The position numbers were made by a program, and so were the translations under genes. The notes beneath the pieces are model-generated. The model was given only the letters and a program-made list of their open reading frames with translations, searched no databases and was not told the origin of the DNA. From the NCBI RefSeq assembly GCF_026914265.1, contig NC_069130.1, positions 44,953,929-45,017,928 on the forward strand: a stretch of DNA of 64,000 bases, read 5' to 3'. Shown piece after piece: positions 36,690-47,399 of the stretch (positions are counted from its first letter, which is position 1; every line of letters starts with the position of its first letter). Origin of the DNA: Mya arenaria. Lineage: Eukaryota; Mollusca; Bivalvia; Myida; Myidae.

Positions 36690-37110
36690 CGTGAAGTAAG
36701 CGGACTAGCGGTCTAGCGGCGTGAAGTCAGCGGCCTAGCGGCGTGAAGTTAGCGGCCTGAAGTTGGCGGCCTAGCGGCCTATTTTTTTTCTCTATTTCAA
36801 AGCAATTGCTAATGCGTTTTTTTGGAAAACAATGACAAATCAAAGTGTTTTTCATTTATACAATAAGCGGCACAAAGCTGAAAAACCTAGCGGCCTAAAA
36901 TGGTTTCCTATTTCAAGGTATGTTTACATGGCATCCTTCTTAAACATGATATATTTTGCTGTTTTTATGCCCAAATGATCACTCTTAAGCAACAAACTTC
37001 TTCTTTTTTCAAAATAGTATATCAAGCAGTTCAGCGGCCTAGCTGCCTAGCGGCCTAGCGGCCTAGCGACATGAAGTTAGCGGCCTAGCGGCCTAAAATG
37101 GTATCCTATT
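36690..37110. repeat. AGCGGCCT-rich satellite-like patch
   Basis: AGCGGCCTAGCGGC-type words occur in clusters at 36700-36790, 36885-36900 and 37030-37100. They are separated by copies of TATTTCAAAGCA..GT, and a related AGCGGCCT word recurs near 38350. A left-end-like TAAAGACGCACTCTTAC lies at 36669, so the patch may sit in a broken MITE. Confidence 0.7.
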
Positions 37111-37225
37111 TCAAAGCATGTATACAAGCCCTTTCTTCTAAAACAATGATATATTAACTGTTTTGTGCACAAATAATCACTCAAAAAAGTCGATTAAGCA
37201 ATCAGCTTTTTCAAAGCATGTAATA

Positions 37226-37465
37226 CACCAGTCAATTGTAACCACGCCCCCCCCCACCCACCCCAGGTCCGGGGAATAGCCGGGACTTTGACTTTCGGTC
37301 CAACCAGCCCCGGGTAAAATCCCCGCCCTGCGAGGACGAACTGATGGTTAAACCCCGGCCAAATGCCCCCGCATCCCAGAGACTCTATATAAGGCCCAAT
37401 CTCCCCTAAATTTGGCGCGATGACAAAACCAGCGCATCAACCGGCCCTGCGGTCTGATAAAATAT
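37226..37465. mobile_element. MITE family C, copy 1 (one end)
   Basis: CACCAGTCAATTGTAACCAC and a GC-rich body (GGTCCGGGGAATAGC, GACTTTCGGTCCA, AAATCCCCGCC) match 46327-46623. No right inverted end was found, so it is truncated. Confidence 0.75.
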
Positions 37466-38299
37466 ATAATAACACATGCACAGCACTATGGAAGACCCTT
37501 AAACAACTTATAAAGTGTATTCGGGTAACTATTTTAAATGCTATAATCTTGTTGATTTAGAATTTAATTCGGAAAGTAAAGAATTGATTTATAATTTAGT
37601 ACATAACACTGAAAAAATACATGAAGTATAGTATACAACTAAAGTTTGTTTTTCCAGGAGATATTTATTTACTGATAGTTGTTTTTCTTCTCTTTAGGGA
37701 AATATTTTCGGCAGTTTTCTGCACGGGAAAAACGCATAAAAGTAACAAGACCAAATCACTAAATTTTACCGTGTGAAAAAATGACTCAGCTTTAATTCAG
37801 TTAAATACCTACCCTATTTCCGGCAAAAAGACGGAGAACAAAGACACTTATCTTAAGTGTTCGTACTAAAAATGTAAGTGTCAATATTAAAGTTTAATGG
37901 TAGCACTTTATGCATTTTTTAAAAACAGTAAACACGTAACAAAAAGGCGCATCAATAAGGAAATAAAGAAACGACAGCAAACTTTAACAAAAGTGTTATC
38001 TTAATTAAAACACGTGTGAAGAGCATCAAGTGCCAGTATAAACGAGAAAACAACAAATCAAACGGAAATCCTTAATTGAAAAATAGCTTCCACGTTTAAG
38101 TTTGTTGCGGAACCTGTAGATAAAAAATACACAAACTGCATTATCATATAAAATATGGTTATTAGAATAGTTCTTGCGTTTTTTTCAGACAGATTGTATA
38201 CGACTGTCGTAGATTTTTAAAAAAAAAAAATTCGTGAGAAATCAAAACCTGCAAAGAAACCACGAGGGTCGATTATAAAAAGGTCTTGAAAAAAAGAGA

Positions 38300-40045
38300 A
38301 ATAGTTAGGAAATACGGATCCAGGATAAGATGTTAGAGGGGATACAACCTAGCGGCCTTCAGCCTAAAAACGTGATATTTGTGTTTTCAACCGTCAAACG
38401 TCATATTTAAAGTTTAAGGGAGGAAAAAGTGTCATTATACCCGTCCTATGGGTCGAATTCAAGTTTATCCAAAGCGTAACAAAGACACGAATCAAACTCA
38501 TTCATTGCCGTACATTATTAACGTTATCGAGAGGGTCTACTTAGCCACGGACTTAGCGTAATGATAATTGAGTTAATCACCGGCGGCCTCATCACATTTT
38601 CGTATATCTTGAAGACTATTTACGAGGTCTATCCCGAGGCTTGCCGGACATAGCCGAGTTGTTACGATTGGTCGCTTTAAAGGCCTAGTTTATGCCTTCT
38701 ATATGTGACCCCTCCCCCGCCCCCCCCCCAACCCCCCCCCCCCTCCAAAAACAAAACAACGTGTATTTGTACACAACCTCTGTTAATTGATCTTAATCGT
38801 ATTGCCTAATTGTCTTATCAGATCTCCAATCTTAGTATCCTGCTGTGCAGTTTTCGATGTTTTATTATAAAAATGGACCCTAAATGGCCCTGAGCCAACA
38901 AACGAATACACAGGAAATTGGCTCCTACTGTGACACCAGTGCAATAAGCAGGAGATGCACAGCAGGGGATTATTATGCTAAACATTCCTTAAACTAGGCC
39001 TTTAAGATATCTTACCGTTGCATATGATTTGGCTGTGGAGCGCTCAACATAAAAACGAATAAGAAACGCACCGCTGATTTACATTAACATAAATACTTGA
39101 ACTACAAGAACAAGAAAAGGGAACAGGAAATATATCAACTAAATATTTATAATACAAGTGCGACAATTTGACTTAAGTACTCCATCATCTTGCGAGAAGT
39201 GTATATTCATAACACGTGTAATTATAAATTTAGTCTAATTGTCAAGTGTGTCTGAGTAATTCTGGTTACGGAAGACAAATACTACACACAGTAATCGTGA
39301 CATCTTATGTCCTATTTTTACACTTTAAGCTGTTCATTAAGCAAACACGTCATTTGAAGTCCATAAGGCAACCAGATGTCAAACATATTCTGTTTATGCC
39401 TACGGACATAATTTTTATAAGCGTTAGGCTTCCGAAAAAGTTCTTACATATGTGTATTTATACGTTATCATTTAGTTTTAACGAGTTTTATGAAACAACG
39501 ATTCTGAAGTTCTATTAACTTATGCTAAGTAACTTTCGTTAGCACGATATTGCGCGATAGTGTGGTCTTGTTTTGTTGGTGTAACCGAAGTACCCGGAAT
39601 ATCCGGCTTGTCCGGACCGAACTCACTTACCAATCGGAACACCTCGTCCATTAACCTATACGACAAGCCTCGGATGTATGCCGTAAATTAGTAAAAGTAG
39701 TTCGTAACAATTGTATAAATAATATTCATTAATTGAAGTGTTTAACGTGTTATTTTTATTACTTAGTTCAAATTGATTCCCAGTGAAGTGTATTATTGCA
39801 TCAATCATTAATATTCCCAAGATTAAAGCCCTAGAGCTAAACTGCTAAATTGAAATTAAGCGATCTACTTGCAGCGTAGTAAAGCATGTTAAGATTTCTG
39901 ACATTGAAAACCGTCCACATACAGCCGATGTTTTCGAAGTTCCGATTGACTCACATATTCCCGGGGCGAGAATCGAACTCTGGACGCATTGGTCATAAAA
40001 AAAATTGCGTTTAATACTGCACTAACCAGACAACCGTATGTAAAA
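38300..40045 (+). repeat. Segmental duplication, downstream block, copy 2
   Basis: Partner of 24540-25850, interrupted by the TTAA MITE at 38681-39001 and with diverged edges. Confidence 0.85.
38681..39001. mobile_element. MITE with TTAA target duplication
   Basis: Inverted ends AGGCCTAGTTTA and TAAACTAGGCCT; TTAA on both sides (38677-38680, 39002-39005). The duplicated block at 24849-24852 shows the uninterrupted site (GTTTTAAGAT). A TTAA target fits piggyBac-type movement. The interior has a poly-C run (about 38700-38745) and no coding. Confidence 0.85.
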
Positions 40046-41459
40046 AAATATGTTTATCAACAATGTTGACCAAAACCAATTTAATCTTGACACCATACTC
40101 TTTAAATAAGGCAACGCTTTCTTAACCTTTTGTCCATGTTAGACACTGAGTCCAGGTCGTGACATTTTCTTAGTCTTGACTTGATTCTGCGTTTCAGAAG
40201 TCATTTATAAAACGATGACACCTTAAACAAAAAAAGAACTTAACTGTCCATTTTAGTACATTTGTTTCTTATCATTTCATTTAAACGGTTTTGAATGTTT
40301 GGCGACACTCCCCATTCACGTTTATACATTTCTGGGCACAATTTGCTAATGCACAACTTAACTGGGCTTAAATGGCCAGCGCAAAATATTAATATTGGCC
40401 CACTTGACCCAAAATGAATTTTGAAAAAAAAGGTCCGAAAATGTTAACCCGATTTAAGGCCAATTGGTCACCTGCCAAACTTTGGCGTCTTCTATGGCGC
40501 CTTAATCCAAAGCATCGGAGTTAAAAATAAGCAAGCACTTATAGCACAGCAATTACTTATTGTACTTATTGTAGCAATTAAATACAATTAAGTTCGGTGC
40601 AGTAAGTATGCAGATCAATATCAAACATCAAATACAAGTATTCATTCTTTAGCAAATGTAAGTGTGTTCCGTCACGGTAAAGCAATGTTAGGAACGCAGT
40701 TTAAAATGGTCAATGATAAATTTGCTTAAAATTTTGATAAAAAAGGTGCTGTCGAACGCTAACAAAACAAGTATGGCGTATAAGGTACAACGGGGATTGC
40801 CGTGGTGGTCTATGTACACAACCATTGCACATGACCAAGTGTTCAAGAGAATCGCACACTATGCTTATGAGAAGAAGCATAAATCACGGTGCATAACCAT
40901 ATCGGTACCCTCTTTGTGAAATCTACTGAAACGGTACCCTCTTTGCACATGCACCGGTCATTCTCTGCTGAAAATAAATCGGCGATGGACAACAAGCCAG
41001 TAAATGTTCATTCAACTGATGAAAGGAGGTATGTCATGTGCAAAAGAAGTATACCACGGAACACTAGAATGTTATAGCTATGTCTTTTTTATAATGTGCC
41101 CATTTTTCAATTACTGCAACTCCACAATAAGCTACACAATATCGATATGTCTTGCCTCGCCCACCGCCTCTGCATGTTCTGCGGGCTTACATGAACCACT
41201 GGTTTGATTATATACACCCCATACATATTACATGTATTCATTAATATATCATATTCATATAAATGGCAATTTAAAGTCTAAAATATGTGGTAAATTTATA
41301 AAAACATCCTACTTTCGGTTTTGCAGCGGCACGGGATACCTCTTTGCTATTGAGTTTTTATATCACAGGTACCCTCTCTCTCATTTTTAAAGCACGGGAG
41401 AACGCCGATAATTTTAATATCTATATATATAAGATCAAAATGAACAAGTCAAACATTCT
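40045..41459. other. Intergenic, nothing recognised
   Basis: AT-rich, with scattered short ORFs of no recognised family. Confidence 0.4.
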
Positions 41460-41610
41460 CCATTGGGATCCTCACCGGACTTGGATTATTCGGAGTATTC
41501 GTCTGGCAGGTTCTTATGGCCGTTACGCACATTGAACTGTCTGCCCTGGGTCGCCGGCTTCCCCGCAATTGCGTCAATTGGTAGCATGATGGTAATGGCA
41601 TAACTGAAAT
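41459..41610 (+). other. Coding-like GC-rich patch, possible exon relic
   Basis: One frame reads GILTGLGLFGVFVWQVLMAV, a good membrane helix. Another frame, just after, reads LPWVAGFPAIASIGSMMVMA before a stop. Base composition is clearly above the surroundings. This could be a decayed exon of a membrane protein with a frameshift between the two parts. Family not recognised. Confidence 0.3.
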
Positions 41611-41919
41611 ATTCTAATAACACAAGAGAAGAGAGCAACTGTTAATATCGAACAATGATAATATAATGTGTTTATGCACATGTTTGTATAAAGAGCGTAC
41701 AGCTTCGGTTCCTTAAAAATGTAGTGGGGTAGGGTGGGTTTTTATTTTTAACTTACAAAGAAATTAATTCCATAATCTTTAACTCACCTTGTATCGACGA
41801 TGACTTGTTTGGAAAGAAAGATTTACTACAAGGGTTGGATTTTTTAAAGCGAGAAATTGATTGACCAATAAAAATGAGAAGAGCAATAAACAACTTATGC
41901 GTGTTGACCGTTCGCATTC

Positions 41920-42240
41920 GGAACTCCTCGGCCATTTTTTTTCAAAAACAACCTCGGATGTATGCCGGTACATCAGTTGAAGTAGTTCGTATTTTTTTGA
42001 ATAATATCTTTAATTAAATGTAGTGTTTGAAAGTTGTATTTATTGATCTCAGTTTAAATTGATTGCCAGTGAATTGCATTATTGCAAACATAATAAAGAT
42101 TCCCAAGAGTTAAGTCATAAAGTTTAACTGTTAAATGAAATTACTACGCGATCTACTTGCAGCGGACTTAAACGTACCACTTTTTGAGTATGTAAACCGT
42201 CCAAATACATCCGAGGTTGTTCCGAATGCTTCAGAGATAG
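41920..42240 (+). repeat. Segmental duplication, downstream block, partial copy 3
   Basis: Shares GAACTCCTCGGCCAT, GTAGTTCGTA, AAATTGATTGCCAGTGAA and GCGATCTACTTGCAGCG with 25430-25740 and 39640-39960. It lies upstream of receptor 4, so the block exists in three places. Confidence 0.7.
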
Positions 42241-43085
42241 ATTCTGGTTGTTTAATAAAACCTATAGAGAAAATAATGACAACACAAAGTCATACAAGAA
42301 CTAACAAAACATATTTGATTAACCAAGTGGACACGTATCATCAAATATTTGGATTACAGCCATGAAACTTGTCTGCATGAGCAAAACTTCACGTAAATAC
42401 TTATATGAGAATTGAGTTCTCAAATAGAGTTCAACTCTCAAATAATAGGAATGTCGTATGTGCAACATGTCAGGATAATTTTGTTTTTCTTTTGTAAGAA
42501 AAACAAACTTTTAAGCATATGTTGTACGCTTTCATCAATATATAAACAAATTATTGTTGTTATACATTTGAGCTGATTTGTAACTCTTAGGCTAGGATAT
42601 CCCTATTTGAAGAGACCATATCCGCACAGTTTCAAGTCGCAATCTCCTTGAATGTTATCACAAATGAACAGATCATGTGTCCTCCCGTATTCCAATCATG
42701 GCCATTTCCTGAAAAAATCGTTTGAAACTTTTGCGCATTTATTCTGTTGATTTACGGCTTTTTCATTATCGAGAGTTTATCCTTGCTTTGAGACTTATGC
42801 ATTTTCTACTATCAGGTAAGAACTTTTCGCTACGTATGTATTGCATGATATAATAAATTTAGTGTAACTATATATATATTATTCTATAGATGTTATTTCT
42901 GTATGCAATGTAGAAAACATGGAAACCTGCAGACATTATACATGTGTAAAACAACAAGTAAATATACCATTATGCACAAAGGATGTCACAAAAAAAGAAA
43001 ATATGAATGCCATGTGTTCATGCTTAGAGTAAACATTATTTCATGTTAATGTTTGCCAAAAACTAAAATGGCAGAATCATCTGAA
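42240..43085. other. Upstream region of receptor 4
   Basis: AT-rich, with no recognised gene or leader homology. Probably intron or promoter of receptor 4. Confidence 0.35.
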
Positions 43086-43087
43086 TA

Positions 43088-43145
<58 letters not shown>

Positions 43146-43154
43146 TCATTAGGA

Positions 43155-43191
<37 letters not shown>

Positions 43192-43210
43192 TGGTAGTGG
43201 TAGTAGTAGT

Positions 43211-43252
<42 letters not shown>

Positions 43253-43400
43253 CAGCAGCAGCTGCAGCAGTAGTGGTAGCAGTAGTAGTAGTAGTAGAAG
43301 TAGTAGTAGTAGTAGAAGTAGTAGTAATAGAAGCAGCAGCAGCTGCAGTAGTAGTAGTTGTAATAGTAGTAGCAGCAACAGCAGTAGTAGTAGAAGTAGT
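43086..43400. repeat. (ATT)n then (GTA)n microsatellites
   Basis: A pure ATT run (43089-43145) followed by a long, partly interrupted GTA/GCA run to about 43400. Leucine-, Ile-, Val- and Ser-rich open frames across it are artefacts. Confidence 0.95.
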
Positions 43401-43478
43401 ACATGTAGTATGTTTTTATTAAGCACCCACATCATTTCCCAATTTTGTTCTGATTTCATGTTTGCTTTCAACTTGCAG

Positions 43479-43534
43479 ACGCATGTTTAAAGTTTGCCGC
43501 AACTACTTTGAAGAAAATGGAGAACTGACTGGCT
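43479..43534 (+). other. Leader (5' UTR) exon portion of receptor 4
   Basis: TTTGCTTTCAACTTGCAG at 43461-43478 is a good 3' splice site, 56 bases before the start codon. The leader does not resemble those of copies 1-3. Confidence 0.6.
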
Positions 43535-45085
43535 ATGACGTCTTTAACATTGAATACAACTCTGACAACAGCAACCCTGTCCGGCAATGCCACGGAATCT
43601 TTTTCAAACGCAACACCAATGGCCGGTGTTCCCTCCAACACCATTACATTTGTTTCCATCCTATATAACTTAACAATCACAATTCCAAGTGCAGCAAACA
43701 CTACAATGTCGGACTACTCGGACTCTGAGTACTATAAAAACGATGATTACAGTGATTCGAAGATTGATTCACATGGTAGCAACAAAACAGACTACTACTA
43801 CGATCATTACAGTTACTATGACTACGATTACAACACTTCACTTGACTATTCACAATACTTCGACGAAAATCAAAAGGTGGTTACGCAAGGAGATTACAGT
43901 TACAAAGGGTTTCCCTTTGAAAAACCTATCTATCTGTACGTTTGGCCGATATTAGTGTTTTTCACGACGATATTAAACATATTTGTGGTGTTGGTTCTCA
44001 CCGGAAAACGTATGAGGAACGCTACAAACGTCATATTAATTGTCGTTGCCGTTACCGATTCTCTTACGGGTTTAATCACCGTACCTATGTATATCCGTGT
44101 GTACTCAGAAAGCTCCGATGGAACTCTTCATCTCTCCAAAGTGTGGTGTGAAGCATTTATGGTGATCAAGTTCTTCGTTGGCAGATCATTTCACACGATG
44201 TCAATTTGGCTAACAGTACTCCTCGGATTTCAAAGATTCGTCTCCGTTACGTTTCCATTTCGAGCAAACACTATGTTCTCTGTTTCCAACACGATAGTTT
44301 ATATCTTGTTCGTGTTAATCGCTTCTCCGCTCGTCCATATTTATCATGCCTTTGACAGCAAGACAAATATCCCGGGTTCCTGTCAATGGGAAATAAGCAA
44401 AGATTGTAACGGGGGATGCGCATATGTTTGGATAATGTTTCTGCTGATGAACTTCATTCCTTGTGTTTGTCTGGTGACATTCTCTGTCATCATGATTATT
44501 ACGATGAACATGGCCACAAAGAAAATGAAGCAAACCCAGATGATTTCAAATGCTGAGAAACTGCATAAGCGTGCGTTGGAAAGTCGGAGAATCTCTTTGA
44601 TAGTTATGGCAGTAGTCGTGGTCTTTCTTGTACCCGAAATACCCCATGCTGTCTTCTTGCTGGTCTTCATACTGAAACACCACACTGGACACCAAATGCC
44701 ATTGGTGACCAACAGGGCTTTGGTTTGTGCCTACGAGGTTATTGTCGTTCTTAGCTTCCATGCAAACTTCTGGATATATCTTATCATGAATCGGAAATTC
44801 AGAAACGGACTCAACAGAATACTTGTAGACCCTGCGTATTCAGTTCTCGCCAAGTTTGGTGTCTATCGCAATCTTAGACGCAAGTCGAGCTGTACATCCA
44901 TTCGAACCCAACAATCGGAGATAAATACGCATACGTTCGTTTCAAAAACCCGCAGTAACTCATTCCGAAGGCAGTCGTCGCTTTCTGAGAGAAGACCATC
45001 ACGAAGCTCTTCTTCACACAGAGGATCGCTGCATCTTGAAATGAAAATGTACACCTTCAAAAACCCTCAGGACTTGGAAACCTAA
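43535..45085 (+). CDS. Class A GPCR, divergent member with Tyr/Asp-rich N-terminus
   Basis: This receptor has 516 residues in one exon. The first 60 residues are Thr/Ser-rich with NTT, NAT, NAT, NLT and NTT glycosylation sites. Residues about 60-123 are packed with Tyr and Asp (for example DYYYDHYSYYDYDYNTS), a layout typical of tyrosine sulfation. KGFPFEKPIY precedes TM1, as in copies 1-3. Approximate segments are TM1 133-156, TM2 165-189, TM3 204-233, TM4 250-271, TM5 294-323, TM6 353-379 and TM7 394-416. It has GFQRF at the TM3 end, VPEIPHAVF in TM6 and NFWIY in TM7. ECL1 is short (about 15 residues), unlike copies 1-3. The tail is rich in Arg/Ser (SSLSERRPSRSSSS), with likely kinase sites. 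Same receptor group as its neighbours, older split; ligand unknown. Poly(A) signals AATAAA at 45393 and 45840. Confidence 0.9.
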   Translation: MTSLTLNTTLTTATLSGNATESFSNATPMAGVPSNTITFVSILYNLTITIPSAANTTMSDYSDSEYYKNDDYSDSKIDSHGSNKTDYYYDHYSYYDYDYNTSLDYSQYFDENQKVVTQGDYSYKGFPFEKPIYLYVWPILVFFTTILNIFVVLVLTGKRMRNATNVILIVVAVTDSLTGLITVPMYIRVYSESSDGTLHLSKVWCEAFMVIKFFVGRSFHTMSIWLTVLLGFQRFVSVTFPFRANTMFSVSNTIVYILFVLIASPLVHIYHAFDSKTNIPGSCQWEISKDCNGGCAYVWIMFLLMNFIPCVCLVTFSVIMIITMNMATKKMKQTQMISNAEKLHKRALESRRISLIVMAVVVVFLVPEIPHAVFLLVFILKHHTGHQMPLVTNRALVCAYEVIVVLSFHANFWIYLIMNRKFRNGLNRILVDPAYSVLAKFGVYRNLRRKSSCTSIRTQQSEINTHTFVSKTRSNSFRRQSSLSERRPSRSSSSHRGSLHLEMKMYTFKNPQDLET

Positions 45086-45889
45086 GGACTACGTTTAATT
45101 TATATACACTGAAAATAGATTACTCCTCGGGAGGTCTTTTTGCGCGAATTTTAGTTTTTTTTGCTCTATGTATAAGGTTAACATTAGTATAATTCGCTAC
45201 GGATTAAATTCGCGGCCTAATTGATTTGGGAAAAATCACGAACATTAAACGCCTGCGAACAAGAACAAATCTACAATAGTGTTTCTTTGTAGTGTGATTT
45301 TCATGTCATGTATTTTCTTCTTTATACCTAGTAATGATTTATAGCATTTTTCATTTCTAAAGTGAACTTAAACTTTGCCGTTTAAATGTAAAAATAAAAT
45401 CAAAAGATTGTTCGAGTTAGTAATAAGCTTGCTTTAACATTTTAAATTTTAGAACCAATCTTTGTTATACATAGTTTAAAATGATGTTTGTTTTTATTTG
45501 ATCAAAATAACAGCATGTTTTGTTTACATAGATCCCGGAAACGTTGTAATTTTCTTTCAAAGCAAATTTTACTATTGTCATCAATATTAAAAACATTAAT
45601 AATAAAGAAATAACCCTGAATGTATTATGTACTCTTTATAAATCACACAAGGCTCATACTCATCCAGTAGCATTATATTTTATTTTACTCATCTTATTTC
45701 TACATGGTGAATAAGATGATTGTCCTCCGAATGATACTCTCCTTTCTTTCCTAAATATGTGTGTACATAGCATGTATTCCTAGTCTGTTTGTGTGTTTTT
45801 GTCCTTATTTTGTGTAAACACTCACTTTGTTTGTAAGATAATAAAGTCATAAACATTAAATCGTTTATAATATGTTATGAATGCTGGTA
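45086..45889. other. 3' flank of receptor 4
   Basis: AT-rich 3' UTR and spacer with AATAAA at 45393-45398 and 45840-45845. No further gene. Confidence 0.45.
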
Positions 45890-46287
45890 CAGGGGCGTAG
45901 CCAGCGTTACGCATTTACGCATGTGCGTAACATCAATTTGAAAAATGAATATATATATATATATATGGTCAAAAATGGCATCAAAGTCGAGGGCATTAAA
46001 GCTAAAAAAAATGATATCATAATAAAAGGAAGATCAGCTAAAGTAAGGATTGCTTCTCTGTGCTAGATAGCTTACTGGGCCTAAATCAATCACTTGGTAA
46101 CTACAAAGTCGGCGGCCTCGAACCTACAAATCCCTCCAAATAAACCTCAGAGCTTTACATGGTAGTTCTATTTCCATTTTTTTCCTGGGGAGGCCCTCCG
46201 AACCCCTAACTGGCTATAGGGTTATTTCCCCTCCCACACCCGCCCCCTTTCGCGCGTAACATTCAGTAAAGCCTGGCTGCGCCCCTG
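45890..46287. mobile_element. hAT5-like MITE, copy 1
   Basis: CAGGGGCGTAGCCAGCGTTA at the left and CCTGGCTGCGCCCCTG at the right are inverted ends. TGGTA repeats on both sides (45885-45889 and 46288-46292). CAGGGG termini are hAT-like, and a 5-bp duplication matches the hAT5 group. No coding. Confidence 0.8.
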
Positions 46288-46326
46288 TGGTATATTGACA
46301 CATGTTACTCGTTTGGTGAGTGTTTC

Positions 46327-46623
46327 TGCACCAGTCAATTGTAACCACGGCCCCCAGGTCCGGGGAATAGCGGGGAAATTGACTTTCGGTCCAGCCAATC
46401 TCGAGTAAAATCTCCGCACTGCGGTGACAAACTGCTTGTAAAATCACCGCCAAATGTCCCCGCATCCCCGGACATCCTAGGTTAGGCCCATTCACCGCTA
46501 ATTTCGGCGCGAAAACAAAACCAACGCTTTCACTCGGCCCAGCGGGGTCACCTGGAAGGTAAAAACACGGCCCATTTCCCCGATATCCCCCGGGTGGAAG
46601 GGTGGTTACAATTGACTGGTGCA
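46327..46623. mobile_element. MITE family C, copy 2 (complete)
   Basis: CACCAGTCAATTGTAACCAC and GTGGTTACAATTGACTGGTG bound a GC-rich body. TGCA is present at both edges and may be the target duplication. It lies 39 bp right of the hAT5-like element. An ORF on the minus strand is incidental. Confidence 0.85.
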
Positions 46624-46907
46624 TTTCACATCGAACTCGTCCCATAATATCCCGTATGTATGACGGACCTATAAACTCATAAATATATAGATAGTGACGT
46701 TAACGTAAATAGACCACAAGTGGATGAAAATTCAACTGATACTCGTTCGTAGCATCCATGTCATTCAAGTTTATTTTATATACCCAGTTGCCATATACAT
46801 GTATTATGGTATGAGAGAATACACGTTGTTTGATTTGACTTGACTAAAGGAGTGGTCCATCATTATCGACGTATATTAAACGTACTGTCTCTGTTAGTAT
46901 TTATTAA

Positions 46908-47205
46908 CAGGGACGGCTCAACGATTCGGCGTATGAGGGGGCCTAAACTGGGGGTGTAACTAAGGGGGTCGTAAACTTTTGACTTGCTCCCCTCTCTCAG
47001 GCGCGAAATTCATTTTGTTTAAGTGTTTGCATGGGGGGGGGGGGAGTACTCCCCCACGAAAATGTAAACAATTCTAGTCCGTTATGGTGCATTTTAAGCG
47101 TATCATATTACTTTTTTCTCTTTTAAATAAAAGGTAACATAGACGATTTTAGAGGGGGCGCGCGCCGTGTGAACACCCCCCCTCCACACACACACGGATC
47201 CGCTC
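46908..47205. repeat. G/C-run-rich dispersed repeat
   Basis: GGGACGGCTCAACG at the left and CACGGATCCGCTCATG at the right look like weak inverted ends. The inside has poly-G (about 47034-47045), GGGGGCGCGCGCC and ACACACAC. Probably a decayed MITE. Confidence 0.45.
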
Positions 47206-47399
47206 ATGATTATTGTCGTTGAAATAGACTCTCTGTTCTTACGCATATCATTCAAATTTTGATTCACAAGCGTTATACAAGTGTTAATGTTAATTATGGT
47301 GTCACCTCTCCTTATTAAGAGCCAGTCCGCTTGACACTGATTAAAAAACCCATCTCTTCTCCAGAGTTCCTATATTCCGGGCGACGGGCATAAAAGCAA

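Noticed and set aside
42135-42365. 76-residue protein starting MKLLRDLLAADLNV
   Set aside because: It starts in the duplicated block, whose other copies have no matching open frame.
43046-43490. Leu/Thr/Ile- and Val/Ser-rich proteins on both strands
   Set aside because: Translations of the (ATT)n and (GTA)n tracts.
46214-46645. 143-codon minus-strand frame
   Set aside because: It runs across two adjacent MITEs and has no protein-like conservation that I recognise.
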